This document shows, in pieces, positions 49,984-57,852 of a stretch of 64,000 bases of DNA; within the stretch, counting starts at the first letter, position 1; each line of letters opens with the position of its first letter. The DNA comes from DATARN01 sp963851105. GTDB taxonomy: Bacteria > Actinomycetota > Acidimicrobiia > Acidimicrobiales > Palsa-688. The notes beneath the pieces were generated by a model. It was given only the letters and a program-made list of their open reading frames with translations. It was not told where the DNA came from and searched no databases. The position numbers and the translations under genes are program-made. The DNA lies in NCBI GenBank assembly GCA_963851105.1, contig CAWKNP010000004.1:248001-312000 (forward strand), given 5' to 3'.

Positions 49984-51455
49984 AGCACGACCATCTCGCC
50001 GTCGACCCACACGCCGAGGGGGCGAATCCGGTCCTCTTCCCATTCACCGAGCAGGGGCACCGGTCGGCCGCCGGAGACTGCCAGAAGTTTCCAGGCCGTC
50101 TGGTCGTCGGTGGCGAGTGGCAACTGGCGGCCGTAACGGTCGGCGACGCGCCAGGCGCCGCAGTGGCCGTCGGGCACCGCGGCGGTAAGCGAAACGGGCC
50201 AGCGGGGCAGCCACGGGTCGGCGGCGAGGACGCGGCCCCGGGCCGATGCCACCTCCGCCAGGCCGTCCCATCCCGGTGGCGCGTCGCCGGCCTCGGACTC
50301 GCCGTACCGCTGCGCCACGAGCACCCGCAATGGCGCCGAGCCGGGATAACGGACGAGCTCGGCGTCGATGACGCTGCCCGGCCAGAGCTCCCAGCTGAAG
50401 GTCGCGCCCGGCCGGGCAAAGTCGACCAGCACGCCGAGACGGCCCGAATCGAGGCCCCAGAGCCAGGAACGCTGGGCCCGGACACGCTCCTCATCGGTGA
50501 CGCTGCGGGCGAGGACGTACCAGCGGTCGCGTTGTCGCCCTCCGGCGGCGAGGATCTCCTCCGCCGGCCACGGCCATCCCGCGGCGGTACGCAAGTCGGC
50601 GCGAACCGCCTCGGGTAAGGAATCAAGGTGGCGCCAGCCGGCCGCCAGGAGGTGGAGCCGCGCCATCTGGGCCAGCAACCGGTCCGGCCAGCCCTCGCCA
50701 CTGCGCACCACGCCCGCCAGGTTCCGGACCCGGGCGGCTGCCCCGGGAGCCTGCGCGTCCACGAGCCGGGCGGCCATGTCGTCCCAGAAGGCGTACGGCA
50801 GGTTCGGGGCCCGGCCAAGTCCCTGGCGGACCAGGTCGTGCAGCCACCGGTCGAGCTCCTCCATCCCGGCAACGATGCGGGCAACCCGCTTGGCGGCCCG
50901 GGCGGCAGCCGCCTCAGGGTCGACGTCGGAGGCGCCCCGATCCGCCGGCGTCTCGTCGCTTAACCGCGCACCGCCCGCCCCAACGCGCTCAAGGGCGCCC
51001 GGCGGCGTCTCGTCGCTTACCCGCGTACCGCCCGCCCCAAGGCGCTCAAGGGCGCCCGGCGGCGTCTCGTCGCTTACCCGCGCACCGCCCGCCCTAAGGC
51101 GCTCGAGGGCGCCCGGCGTCGCTGTCGCCACCCGGCTGGCGAGCCAGGCGCCGACTTCCGCGGGCGGGGCGGCCGCGGCGACCACCGGGGACTCCCGGGC
51201 CCATAACAGGAGGAGGGCGATGGCGTGTTTGCAAGGATATTTTCGGCTCGGGCAGGTGCAGTGGTAGGCGGGGCCCCAGGTGTCGCACGCTACCTGGTAC
51301 GGCGTCTTGCCACTCCCCCGGCACGCCCCCCACACCGCCCGGTCGTCGTGGCCCAAACCTGACCACGCGCTCGTGACCGCCAGCCGCTGACCGGCGGCGG
51401 CCGACGCGGCGTTTGGTGTCATTGCGAGGGTCTGCCCGACCGTCGGACGGCCCAT
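49980..51455 (-). CDS. SWIM zinc-finger protein
   Basis: A 491-residue protein with the SWIM zinc-binding motif YHCTCPSRKYPCKHAIALLLLW (C-x-C-x(n)-C-x-H) at residues 64-85, a fold that usually binds DNA or protein. After it comes a linker with three tandem 19-residue repeats (P-G-A-L-E-R-L-x-A-G-G-x-R-V-S-D-E-T-P, about residues 112-170), then a large helical and beta region (WPWPAEEILAAGGRQRDRWYVL). The frame begins with ATG 51455, giving the family-like GQTLAMTPNAASAAAGQ start. First gene of the SWIM/DUF5691 half of the system; stop overlaps DUF5691. Confidence 0.9.
   Translation of the reverse strand: MGRPTVGQTLAMTPNAASAAAGQRLAVTSAWSGLGHDDRAVWGACRGSGKTPYQVACDTWGPAYHCTCPSRKYPCKHAIALLLLWARESPVVAAAAPPAEVGAWLASRVATATPGALERLRAGGARVSDETPPGALERLGAGGTRVSDETPPGALERVGAGGARLSDETPADRGASDVDPEAAAARAAKRVARIVAGMEELDRWLHDLVRQGLGRAPNLPYAFWDDMAARLVDAQAPGAAARVRNLAGVVRSGEGWPDRLLAQMARLHLLAAGWRHLDSLPEAVRADLRTAAGWPWPAEEILAAGGRQRDRWYVLARSVTDEERVRAQRSWLWGLDSGRLGVLVDFARPGATFSWELWPGSVIDAELVRYPGSAPLRVLVAQRYGESEAGDAPPGWDGLAEVASARGRVLAADPWLPRWPVSLTAAVPDGHCGAWRVADRYGRQLPLATDDQTAWKLLAVSGGRPVPLLGEWEEDRIRPLGVWVDGEMVVL
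50947..51117 (-). repeat. 57-bp minisatellite (3 copies) in the SWIM gene linker
   Basis: Three head-to-tail 57-base units (50947-51003, 51004-51060, 51061-51117) differ at only a few positions and keep the reading frame, coding three 19-residue repeats between the zinc finger and the C-terminal region. Copy number is likely variable between strains because the units are near-identical. Confidence 0.85.
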
Positions 51456-51673
51456 AGCAGGGAGGGTACCTCGGGCTCGTCTGGTCGAAAGGGCTGCTTT
51501 GTGGGACAGAACGGGGCGGGGCGAAATCCCTTTTTTTCCCGGCCCGCCGGTAGCCCGTCGCCGGGGGGATCCGCTTCAGGAATCACCAGGTTCATAGGTC
51601 CGACCCCGCCGGTTGGTGCCCACGGAACCAATTCGGTGGCGGGGGTCAAGGGAGCGGTGCCACGCTGGCGGCC

Positions 51674-52564
51674 GTGACCGTTGTGGATGTGGCACTGGCC
51701 GGCTGCCGCCGGACGGATGATTCCGCACCCGGAGATCTCTTCCCCGACCCCGACGCGGGACCGCTGCGGGCCGCCCTGGCGGCGCGGGGAGCCACCTCGA
51801 CCTTGGTCGCATGGGACGACCCGGCGGTCGACTGGGCGGCATTTTCCCAGGTGCTGATCAGCAGTACCTGGGACAGTGTGGACCTGCCCAAGGAGTATGT
51901 GGCGTGGGCTCGTGCCGCCTCGGCGGTGACCCGGCTCGACAATCCTGTCGCGGTCGTTGAATGGAACATCGACAAGGCCTACCTGCGGGACCTCGAGGCG
52001 GCAGGCATCGGGGTGATCCCGACCTCGTGGGTCGCACCCGACGACGACTTCTCGTCGCCTCCCCGTTCGGAGTTCGTAATCAAACCGGCGATCTCGGCGG
52101 GCGGCCGGAACACGGCCCGCTACCTGGCGGGCGACCCGGAAGCGCTGACCCACGTCCGCGCGTTGCAAGCCGGCGGGCAAACGGTGATGGTCCAGGACTA
52201 CCTGCCGGCGATCGACACCGAGGGCGAGACCGACCTCATCTTTTTCGATGGGGCGTTCAGCCACGCCGTGGGCAAGGCGCCCCTTTTGCAAACCGGGCAG
52301 GGCGTGGTTGATCGGCCGTGGGAGCGCATGGCGTGGACGGGTCTCGTCACGCCGAGCACGGGACAAATGGCGGCCGCCGCGGGTGCGATGGCGGTGATCG
52401 CCCGCCGTCTCGACGGCTACCCCGTGTACGGCCGGGTGGACCTGGTCAGCGGCGCCGGGGGCGAGGCCCTGGTGCTCGAGGTCGAGCTCATCGATCCCTA
52501 CCTCTCGCTGGACCTCGAAGCCGGCGGTGCCGCCAGGCTGGCGACCGCCCTATTGCGGTCCTAG
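51674..52564 (+). CDS. ATP-grasp (RimK/glutathione-synthetase-like) protein
   Basis: A 296-residue ATP-grasp-fold protein. A pre-ATP-grasp domain (VALAGCRRTDDSAPGDLFPD, LISSTWDSVDLPKEYVAWA) is followed by RLDNPVAVVEWNIDKAYLRDLEAAGIGVIP, the core EFVIKPAISAGGRNTARYL (ATP-binding lysine), TVMVQDYLPAIDTEGETDLIFFDG and a metal-ligand region VLEVELIDPYLSLDLE. It resembles small ATP-grasp ligases in secondary metabolism or peptide tailoring, but no precursor or partner is adjacent and the substrate is unknown. GTG 51674. Divergent from the SWIM gene by about 220 bases with no feature I recognise. Confidence 0.85.
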   Translation: MTVVDVALAGCRRTDDSAPGDLFPDPDAGPLRAALAARGATSTLVAWDDPAVDWAAFSQVLISSTWDSVDLPKEYVAWARAASAVTRLDNPVAVVEWNIDKAYLRDLEAAGIGVIPTSWVAPDDDFSSPPRSEFVIKPAISAGGRNTARYLAGDPEALTHVRALQAGGQTVMVQDYLPAIDTEGETDLIFFDGAFSHAVGKAPLLQTGQGVVDRPWERMAWTGLVTPSTGQMAAAAGAMAVIARRLDGYPVYGRVDLVSGAGGEALVLEVELIDPYLSLDLEAGGAARLATALLRS

Positions 52565-52709
52565 ACGGGAGCGTCGTCTTCCGCCGGTGACGATCTCCAT
52601 GTCCCGGGCGATGGGCCCCGAAGCCGCTGCCCGGAGTGACCATGTCGTCGTCGTTGACATGCAACTGGCCGTGATGCCTGCTGGACAGTACCCAGTTGGG
52701 GCGGGCTCT

Positions 52710-53045
52710 TCAGGGTCCAGCCTTCGCCTCGCCCGCGAGGTGACGCTGCAGGGCCGCCAATCGGTTGTCCCAGCGTTCTCCCACGGTGGTCAGCCAGGCC
52801 GCGGCATCGCCGAGCCCGTCGCCCACCACCCGGTACCGCACATCCCGTCCCTGGCGCTCGCCCACCAGCAAACCGGCCTGGGCCAGCGTGCTCAGGTGCT
52901 TCACCACCGCTTGGCGGGTCATCGGGTAATCGCCGGCCAACTCGGTGGCGGTCAGCGGCCCCTGGCGGGATATCTGGTCGAGCAATTGCCTCCGGGTCGG
53001 GTCAGCGAGGGCGGCGAAGACCGAATCGGTGTCCGGCGCGGGCAC
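52710..53045 (-). CDS. ArsR-family winged-helix repressor
   Basis: A 111-residue ArsR/SmtB-type regulator: FAALADPTRRQLLDQISRQGPLTATELAGDYPMTRQAVVKHLSTLAQAGLLVGER (quoted to the recognition helix TRQAVVKHLSTL) and wing GRDVRYRV. No metal-binding Cys pair is visible, so it is of the SRPBCC-linked autorepressor group. Start GTG 53045; the gene follows the SRPBCC stop by 8 bases. It faces clpP across two identical TGCAACT-N4-AGTTGCA dyads, the likely operators. Longer open frame upstream overlaps the SRPBCC gene and is a shadow. Confidence 0.88.
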   Translation of the reverse strand: MPAPDTDSVFAALADPTRRQLLDQISRQGPLTATELAGDYPMTRQAVVKHLSTLAQAGLLVGERQGRDVRYRVVGDGLGDAAAWLTTVGERWDNRLAALQRHLAGEAKAGP

Positions 53046-53053
53046 CGGAGCCG

Positions 53054-53503
53054 TCAGCGGCTGATCGCCGGTACCAGCGCAGCAGAGCCGGCCAGGACCC
53101 AGCAGCGGAGGAGCCGGGTGTCCCATCGGGTCCACATGGTTGCAGCCGCCGCGACGGCGGCCCCCCTCGCCGAGTCGGAGGCCGCGGCAACATCGACGGG
53201 CTGTTCGGTGACGGTCAGGCGGGTACCCTCCTCGTCGGGTTCCAGGGTGTAGCTGACCTGCGAGGCGGTGGTCGCTCCGCCGTCCTCCTCCCACCACCGA
53301 AAGCTCAGATGGCGGCCGGGGAACACCGACTCGACGACGCCCCGTCGCCGCGTCCCGTCCTCCTCGCGGAAGCGGGCGGCTCCACCCGGTCGCAGGTCCC
53401 ACTCCACCTCGGATCCGAACCACGCGGCCAAAGAATCCGGATCGGTCAGGGCGTCCCACAGTTGATCGGCGCTGGCGGGGATGACGACTTGGCGTTGGAC
53501 CAT
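53054..53503 (-). CDS. SRPBCC/AHSA1-family ligand-binding protein
   Basis: A 149-residue START-like helix-grip protein of the AHSA1 (activator of Hsp90 ATPase-like) family: VVIPASADQLWDALTDPDSLAAWF, GSEVEWDLRPGGAARFREEDG, VVESVFPGRHLSFRWWEEDGG and EEGTRLTVTEQPVD are characteristic. Such genes often form an operon with an ArsR repressor, as here; ligand or function is unknown. ATG 53503 is preceded by AGGAGGCCGAG, so it is preferred over ATG 53533. The first operator lies 26 bases upstream, so it is probably repressed by the ArsR protein. Confidence 0.9.
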   Translation of the reverse strand: MVQRQVVIPASADQLWDALTDPDSLAAWFGSEVEWDLRPGGAARFREEDGTRRRGVVESVFPGRHLSFRWWEEDGGATTASQVSYTLEPDEEGTRLTVTEQPVDVAAASDSARGAAVAAAATMWTRWDTRLLRCWVLAGSAALVPAISR

Positions 53504-53528
53504 CTCGGCCTCCTGGCTCACAAAACGA

Positions 53529-53546
53529 TGCAACTACAGAGTTGCA
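53529..53546. promoter_or_regulatory. ArsR operator 1 (TGCAACT-N4-AGTTGCA)
   Basis: Perfect 7-base arms with spacer ACAG, directly upstream of the SRPBCC-ArsR operon. Its arms are identical to operator 2, 42 bases away centre to centre, about four helical turns, so two repressor dimers could bind the same face. Confidence 0.8.
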
Positions 53547-53570
53547 CATTTTCCGACTTCTACGGTAATG

Positions 53571-53588
53571 TGCAACTTAATAGTTGCA
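53571..53588. promoter_or_regulatory. ArsR operator 2 (TGCAACT-N4-AGTTGCA)
   Basis: Perfect 7-base arms with spacer TAAT, ending 21 bases before the clpP ATG and next to its GAGGAGG ribosome site. Because it lies between the divergent promoters, the repressor probably also controls clpP (inference). Confidence 0.8.
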
Positions 53589-53609
53589 TATTACTGAGGA
53601 GGACGGCAG

Positions 53610-54233
53610 ATGAGCTACCTGGTCCCAACCGTCATTGAGCAGTCGCTTCGGGGGGAGCGGGCGTACGACATCTACTCCCGGTTATTGAAAGACCGCATCG
53701 TGATGCTCAATACCGAGATCACCGACGGCAGCGCCAGCCTGCTCAGCGCCCAGTTGCTGCACCTGGAGTCGGAGGATGCCGACCGAGACATCTGCCTCTA
53801 TATCAACAGCCCCGGCGGTTCGGTGACAGCCACCTTCGCCATCTACGACACCATGCAGTACATCCAGCCCGATGTGTCGACGGTGTGCCTGGGGATGGCG
53901 GCCTCGGGCGGCGCAGTACTGCTGGCGGGGGGAACGGCGGGAAAGCGGTTCATCCTGCCCAACGCCCGTGTGCTGATCCACCAACCGCACGGCGGGGCCC
54001 AGGGCCAGTCGATCGACATCGAGAACCAGGCCAAGGAGATCGCCTTCATGCGCCGCCGGATCGAGGAGATCCTGGCATTCCACACCGGTCAGACGCTGGA
54101 GCGTGTCGCCAAGGACACCGACCGTGACTACATCCTGGGCGCCGCTGACGCCATCGAGTATGGCCTGGTCGACGAGGTGCTGACCCCACGTGTGCGAGAG
54201 CCGGCGGTCGTCGGGTACCGCACCCGCAACTAG
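53610..54233 (+). CDS. clpP: ClpP-type serine protease subunit
   Basis: A 207-residue ClpP peptidase, which forms the tetradecameric chamber served by ClpX/ClpC ATPases. Catalytic triad regions: Ser99 in CLGMAASGGAVLLAGG, His124 in VLIHQPHGG, and Asp in the DTDRDYILGAADAIEYGLVDEV segment; LYINSPGGSVTA is the family N-terminal signature. ATG 53610 has GAGGAGG 8 bases upstream. Unusually it stands alone, without tig or clpX, and is divergent from an ArsR-SRPBCC operon with shared operators. It is probably an accessory, conditionally expressed ClpP rather than the housekeeping copy. Confidence 0.93.
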   Translation: MSYLVPTVIEQSLRGERAYDIYSRLLKDRIVMLNTEITDGSASLLSAQLLHLESEDADRDICLYINSPGGSVTATFAIYDTMQYIQPDVSTVCLGMAASGGAVLLAGGTAGKRFILPNARVLIHQPHGGAQGQSIDIENQAKEIAFMRRRIEEILAFHTGQTLERVAKDTDRDYILGAADAIEYGLVDEVLTPRVREPAVVGYRTRN

Positions 54234-54266
54234 CGGGGCGCGGGGCCAAGGGTCAGGGGGAGGGGG

Positions 54267-55016
54267 CTAGGACCGCGCCTTGCGCTTCTTCTGGCCCGGC
54301 TTCTCGCGCCCGCGCCCCTTTCGGTCGGGGGCTGCGATCAACGGCGGGGCCGGGTTGCCGCCGCTCGCGGCCGGCGCCGGGCGGCGGTGCAACATGACAA
54401 GCATGGCGACGGGCTCGCCGTTGGGGTCGTCGGCCTGGGCGAACTCTTCGGTGAGTTCCTGAAGGCGGCGCTGGAGGCGCTTCAGCTGTTGCGGTTTCAG
54501 CCGCATGGCCATACGGGCAGATTCGATGACGGCGCCCGGTCCCGCCTCGTCGAGCTCGAGGGCCACCGCGTCGAGGACGGCGCGGCGGACGGCGGGACCG
54601 GCTTCGGACTCCTCGACATCGAGCCGCCACGATTTGCCGGTGGCGCGATACGGCTTCTCGGTGGTACCCCGGGGACCAGGGCGGGACGGGTCCTCGGTCA
54701 GGAACCCGGTGGCCACGAGGTTGCGGACGTGGTGCAGCACAGTCCCCGGATGCAGGTCCAGACGGGTCGCCAGTTCCTTGTTCGTGAGCGCCTCGTTCAG
54801 GCACAGCCGCAGAATCCGTAACCGGACGGGACTGGCGAGGGCCCGAGCCTCGGCGATGGTGGCAGCCCGGCGCTCGGTCGGGAGGTCAGGGCCCTCAAGG
54901 TCCCGGCGCTCGGTCGGGAGGTCAGGGCCCTCAAGGTCCCAGTGCTCGGGGTCATCAGGATCGACAGCGTCGACAGGCGCCTCGGGGACCTTGGGGACCG
55001 ACTCGCGAGTGGTCAC
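54267..55016 (-). CDS. ArsR-type winged-helix regulator
   Basis: A 249-residue regulator. Residues 1-50 are acidic and include a tandem duplicated 12-residue unit (RDLEGPDLPTER). The winged helix follows: ATIAEARALASPVRLRILRLC, TNKELATRLDLHPGTVLHHVRNLVATGFL, then a wing with GTTEKPYRATG. The C-terminal half is helical and ends in a Lys/Arg-rich tail (KGRGREKPGQKKRKARS). Start GTG 55016 after GAGGTC; TTG 55040 is possible but sits in the operator region. Divergent from the MFS exporter, which it probably represses through the CAAACT-N6-AGTTTG dyad. Ligand unknown. Confidence 0.85.
   Translation of the reverse strand: MTTRESVPKVPEAPVDAVDPDDPEHWDLEGPDLPTERRDLEGPDLPTERRAATIAEARALASPVRLRILRLCLNEALTNKELATRLDLHPGTVLHHVRNLVATGFLTEDPSRPGPRGTTEKPYRATGKSWRLDVEESEAGPAVRRAVLDAVALELDEAGPGAVIESARMAMRLKPQQLKRLQRRLQELTEEFAQADDPNGEPVAMLVMLHRRPAPAASGGNPAPPLIAAPDRKGRGREKPGQKKRKARS
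54867..54938 (-). repeat. 36-bp exact tandem duplication in the regulator gene
   Basis: Two identical 36-base units (54867-54902, 54903-54938) coding the repeated 12-residue segment just before the winged helix of the ArsR-type regulator. Exact identity indicates a recent duplication. Confidence 0.85.
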
Positions 55017-55037
55017 GACCTCAGGGTAACCGATTGA

Positions 55038-55055
55038 CAAACTTCAACTAGTTTG
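55038..55055. promoter_or_regulatory. Operator-like dyad CAAACT-N6-AGTTTG over a TTGACA box
   Basis: An exact 6-base inverted repeat lies between the divergent ArsR-type regulator and the MFS gene, overlapping a TTGACA (-35-like, 55034-55039) that reads toward the MFS gene. A further AAACTAAACT follows at 55058-55067. Probable binding site of the regulator (inference). Confidence 0.6.
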
Positions 55056-55071
55056 GAAAACTAAACTGATC

Positions 55072-56411
55072 ATGAGCGAAGGAATCCCGGCGGGGAACCT
55101 CTGGCGGCACCGGGACTTCCGCCTGTTGTGGGGCGGCCAGACGGTCAGTGAGTTGGGCACCCAGGTCAGCTTCCTCGCCGTCCCCCTGGTGGCCATCGAC
55201 GTCCTGCACGCCAGCACCTTCGGCGTTGGCCTCCTCACCAGCCTTCAGACGCTGCCGTTCCTGCTCGTCGGACTCCCCGCCGGCGCCTGGGTCGACCGGC
55301 TGCGCCGCCGGCCCGTGCTCATCGTTGCTGATGTCGGCCGGGCGATCGCCCTCGGCAGCATCCCCGCGGCCTGGGCCCTTTCGATCCTGACGCTCACCCA
55401 GCTGTACATCGTGAGCTTGGTTAGCGGAGCCCTGACGGTGTTCTTCGACGTTGCCTACCAGTCGTACCTCCCGGTGCTGGTCGGGCCCGATCACCTGGTC
55501 GACGGCAACGCCAAGCTGGCGGCCACCGAATCCGGGGCCCGTGTTGCGGGCCCTGCGGTGGCCGGCGCCCTCGTCGGGGCGGTCGGGGCCGCCACTGCTG
55601 TCCTTGCCGACGCGCTCGAGTTTCGTCGCGTCAGTCGGTTCCCTTCTGGCCATTCGGACCCACGAAGAGGATCAACCCGCGGGTCGCGGCGACCCACGGG
55701 CGCCTCCGGCGCCTGCGCTCAGAGATCGCCGAAGGCCTGCGATTCGTCTGGGCCGAGCCGCGGATCCGCTCGGTCGCGGGCTGCACCGGCACGTCCAACC
55801 TCTTTGCCACCATGGGAATGGCCGTCGTACTCGTCTTCCTGCGCCGCCAGCTCGACCTGTCGCCAGGCCGGATCGGGATTCTGTTCGCCTTGGCCAGTGT
55901 CGGAGGGATCGTCGGGGCCGTGAGCGCGGCCCGGCTGGCCGCACACTTCGGCGTGGGCCGCACCATCTTGTGGTCCATGGTGATGGTTGGCATCGGAGAG
56001 CTGAGCTACCCGCTGGCGACACGGGCCACGGCCACAGAGGTGGTGATCTTTGCCGGGATCCTTACCAGCGCCGGCGGTGTTGCCTACAACATCACCCAGG
56101 TCAGCCTGCGCCAGGCGCTGTGCCCGCCCCGCCTGCTCGGGCGCATGAACGCCAGTGTCCGCTTCATGGTCTGGGGCACCATGCCCATTGGCGCCTTCCT
56201 CGGCGGTGTGTTGGGCGGCGCCGTCGGGCTGCGGCCGACCCTGTGGATTGCCGGCGCGGGGTGCTTCGGCGCCTTCCTGTGGATCTGGCTGTCACCGGTG
56301 CCCTCGGTCCAGACCATCCCGACCGTGGCTGAGCTCGCGGAGATCGCGGAGATCGCGGAGATCGCGGACCGAGCGGTTGGCCGGCCGCCGGAGAGCGTGC
56401 TCGACACCTGA
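55072..56411 (+). CDS. MFS exporter, interrupted by two +1 frameshifts
   Basis: One transporter split over three frames. From ATG 55072: NLWRHRDFRLLWGGQTVSELG, AVPLVAIDVL, GLPAGAWVDRLRRRPVLIVAD, ending GAATAVLADAL near 55615. Then another frame reads SFVASVGSLLAIRTHEED (to about 55665), and a third reads NPRVAATHGRLRRLRSEIAEGLRFVWAEPRIR and on through FLRRQLDLSPGRIGIL to 56411. This is the normal order of an MFS protein of the DUF894/macrolide-exporter type, so two 1-base changes between 55612 and 55670 break it. The tail contains a 9-base repeat coding (AEI)n. Either assembly errors or a decayed gene. Divergent from its likely ArsR repressor. Confidence 0.75.
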
Positions 56412-56522
56412 GTCAGCTCCGGCGTTCCCAGCCTGTTCGCGTTCTGAGCACCATTTGAGGGCACCTGTCGCGCCAGATGATGCTCGGAATCCAAAGTGGC
56501 GTTGGCGGGTTGCGGCGGCCGA

Positions 56523-56571
56523 GGGTGTGGTCACAAAACCCCGCCGCGGGCACCAGGTTCTGACCACACCC
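56523..56571. terminator. Hairpin 1 between convergent genes
   Basis: Perfect 11-base inverted repeat GGGTGTGGTCA (56523-56533) with its complement at 56561-56571, loop 27 bases with partial extra pairing. It lies between the convergent MFS gene and the ABM-like gene; it has no U-tract, so a bidirectional terminator or a repeat element are both possible. Confidence 0.45.
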
Positions 56572-56585
56572 CTGCCCACCAACGA

Positions 56586-56637
56586 GGGGGGTTGCCACGA
56601 ACAGGCCGTCGAAGGGCCGGGTTTGTGGCAACCCCCC
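56586..56637. terminator. Hairpin 2 between convergent genes
   Basis: Perfect 13-base inverted repeat GGGGGGTTGCCAC (56586-56598) with its complement at 56625-56637, starting 15 bases after hairpin 1. It shares the layout, though not the sequence, of hairpin 1. Probable terminator or mobile-repeat remnant. Confidence 0.45.
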
Positions 56638-56674
56638 ATCATGCTCGGGGCGATGGACTTGGGCTAGGGCCGAC

Positions 56675-57371
56675 CTACCACTCGGTCCATTGTCCGGGCG
56701 CCGCCTGCCAGGACGAGGTGTCGGGCGGCCCGGCGAACACCGGGGCCAAGTGATCGAAGCCGACACCCAGCTCGTAGTACTTGTCCATGTCGTCGGGGTC
56801 GCTCCACAGGTCGACGCTGATGATCTCGGCCGTCGGCTCCTCATCGGGGTTGGGCGCCTTGACCCACGTGGAGTGGCTGACCAGTCCGTAGCGGCGGGAC
56901 TGGTTGACCGTGGCGCCGGCGTACGCAGCAAAACCGGCCGCGGCGCCTTCCACGGAGACCACGTTGGTCCGCAGGATGCCAACGCCACCGATGGTCTTGC
57001 CTGCCGGCATGAGGAGGTGGAAGTCGCCGAAGCCGGCGAGGGAGGCCCACACTGCCGCGTTCGCGGCCGGCGAAGAGTTGCGCGGCAGCTTCGGCGACAT
57101 GGGGGTTGGCGAAGAACTGACCGAGACCGGCGGGGCTGTTCCAGAGATCGATGAACAGCAGTTCACCCTTCTGGGTGTCGCTGCGGCCGACGAAGACGTT
57201 GTGGCTGAGATCGCCTAGCGATCGGGCCCCCTCGACATTCGGGGGCGCTCCCGCGGTCGAGTTATGGACCACCCTGGCGTCGTCGATGGTGGCGGCAGCG
57301 ATCTGGCCGCGGACGGTCAACAGGAATGTAGCGGGGCCGGCATCGGGGGGATACGACGCTTCGTCGGACAT
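56675..57371 (-). CDS. Duplicated ABM-like domain protein, broken by one frameshift
   Basis: Two frames form one gene. From ATG 57371 (AAAGGAG upstream): MSDEASYPPDAGPATFLLTV, then ELLFIDLWNSPAGLGQFFANPHVAEAAAQLFA at about 57070, where GCCGGCCGC must lose one base to continue NAAVWASLAGFGDFHLLMPAGKT and later AEIISVDLWSDPDDMDKYYELGVGFDHLAPVFAG to the stop. The pattern xxxxxDLWxxPxxxxxxxxxxxxxxxxxxxFA occurs in both halves, suggesting two dimeric alpha/beta-barrel (monooxygenase-like) domains. Total 697 bases is 232 codons plus one. Function unknown. Confidence 0.65.
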
Positions 57372-57485
57372 GGCAAGCTCCTTTGAGGTGGCTGATTGCC
57401 CTAACGACGATCGACCCACGGCCCGATCGACAGCAACCGGCGCAATTTCTCGCCAGATTCCGCACGACAGTGCTGTACTCGTTCG

Positions 57486-57824
57486 GTGGACGACAACACC
57501 ATCACTTGGGACGACTTCGCCAAGGTCGACATTCGGGTCGGTCGCATCCTCGATGTAGACGACTTTCCCGAGGCTCGCCGCCCCGCCTGGAAGTTGCGGA
57601 TTGACTTCGGCCCAGAGATCGGGATCATGCGGTCCTCGGCTCAGATCACGAACTATGCCCGTGACGAGCTCGTCGATCGCCTCGTCCTTGCCGTTGTCAA
57701 CTTTCCGCCCCGCCAGATCGGCCCCTTCATGTCCGAGGTGTTGACGCTGGGGACCTATCGCGACCAAACCGTCCTGCTCACTTCCCCTGACTCGGACGCG
57801 CAACCCGGCGACCGACTGGGCTGA
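57486..57824 (+). CDS. csaA: CsaA-like tRNA-binding domain protein
   Basis: A 112-residue OB-fold protein of the CsaA type (tRNA-binding domain related to the C-terminus of methionyl-tRNA synthetase; in Bacillus described as a secretion chaperone). It has ITWDDFAKVDIRVGRILDVD, the basic RPAWKLRIDFG, SSAQITNY, VLAVVNFPPRQIGPFMSEVLTLG and a DAQPGDRLG end. GTG 57486 gives the family start. It lies 28 bases upstream of the F420 oxidoreductase on the same strand, possibly co-transcribed, and is divergent from the ABM-like gene. Function in vivo is not established. Confidence 0.92.
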   Translation: MDDNTITWDDFAKVDIRVGRILDVDDFPEARRPAWKLRIDFGPEIGIMRSSAQITNYARDELVDRLVLAVVNFPPRQIGPFMSEVLTLGTYRDQTVLLTSPDSDAQPGDRLG

Positions 57825-57852
57825 CCCATCGTCGACCAAAAGGAGAACTCTG

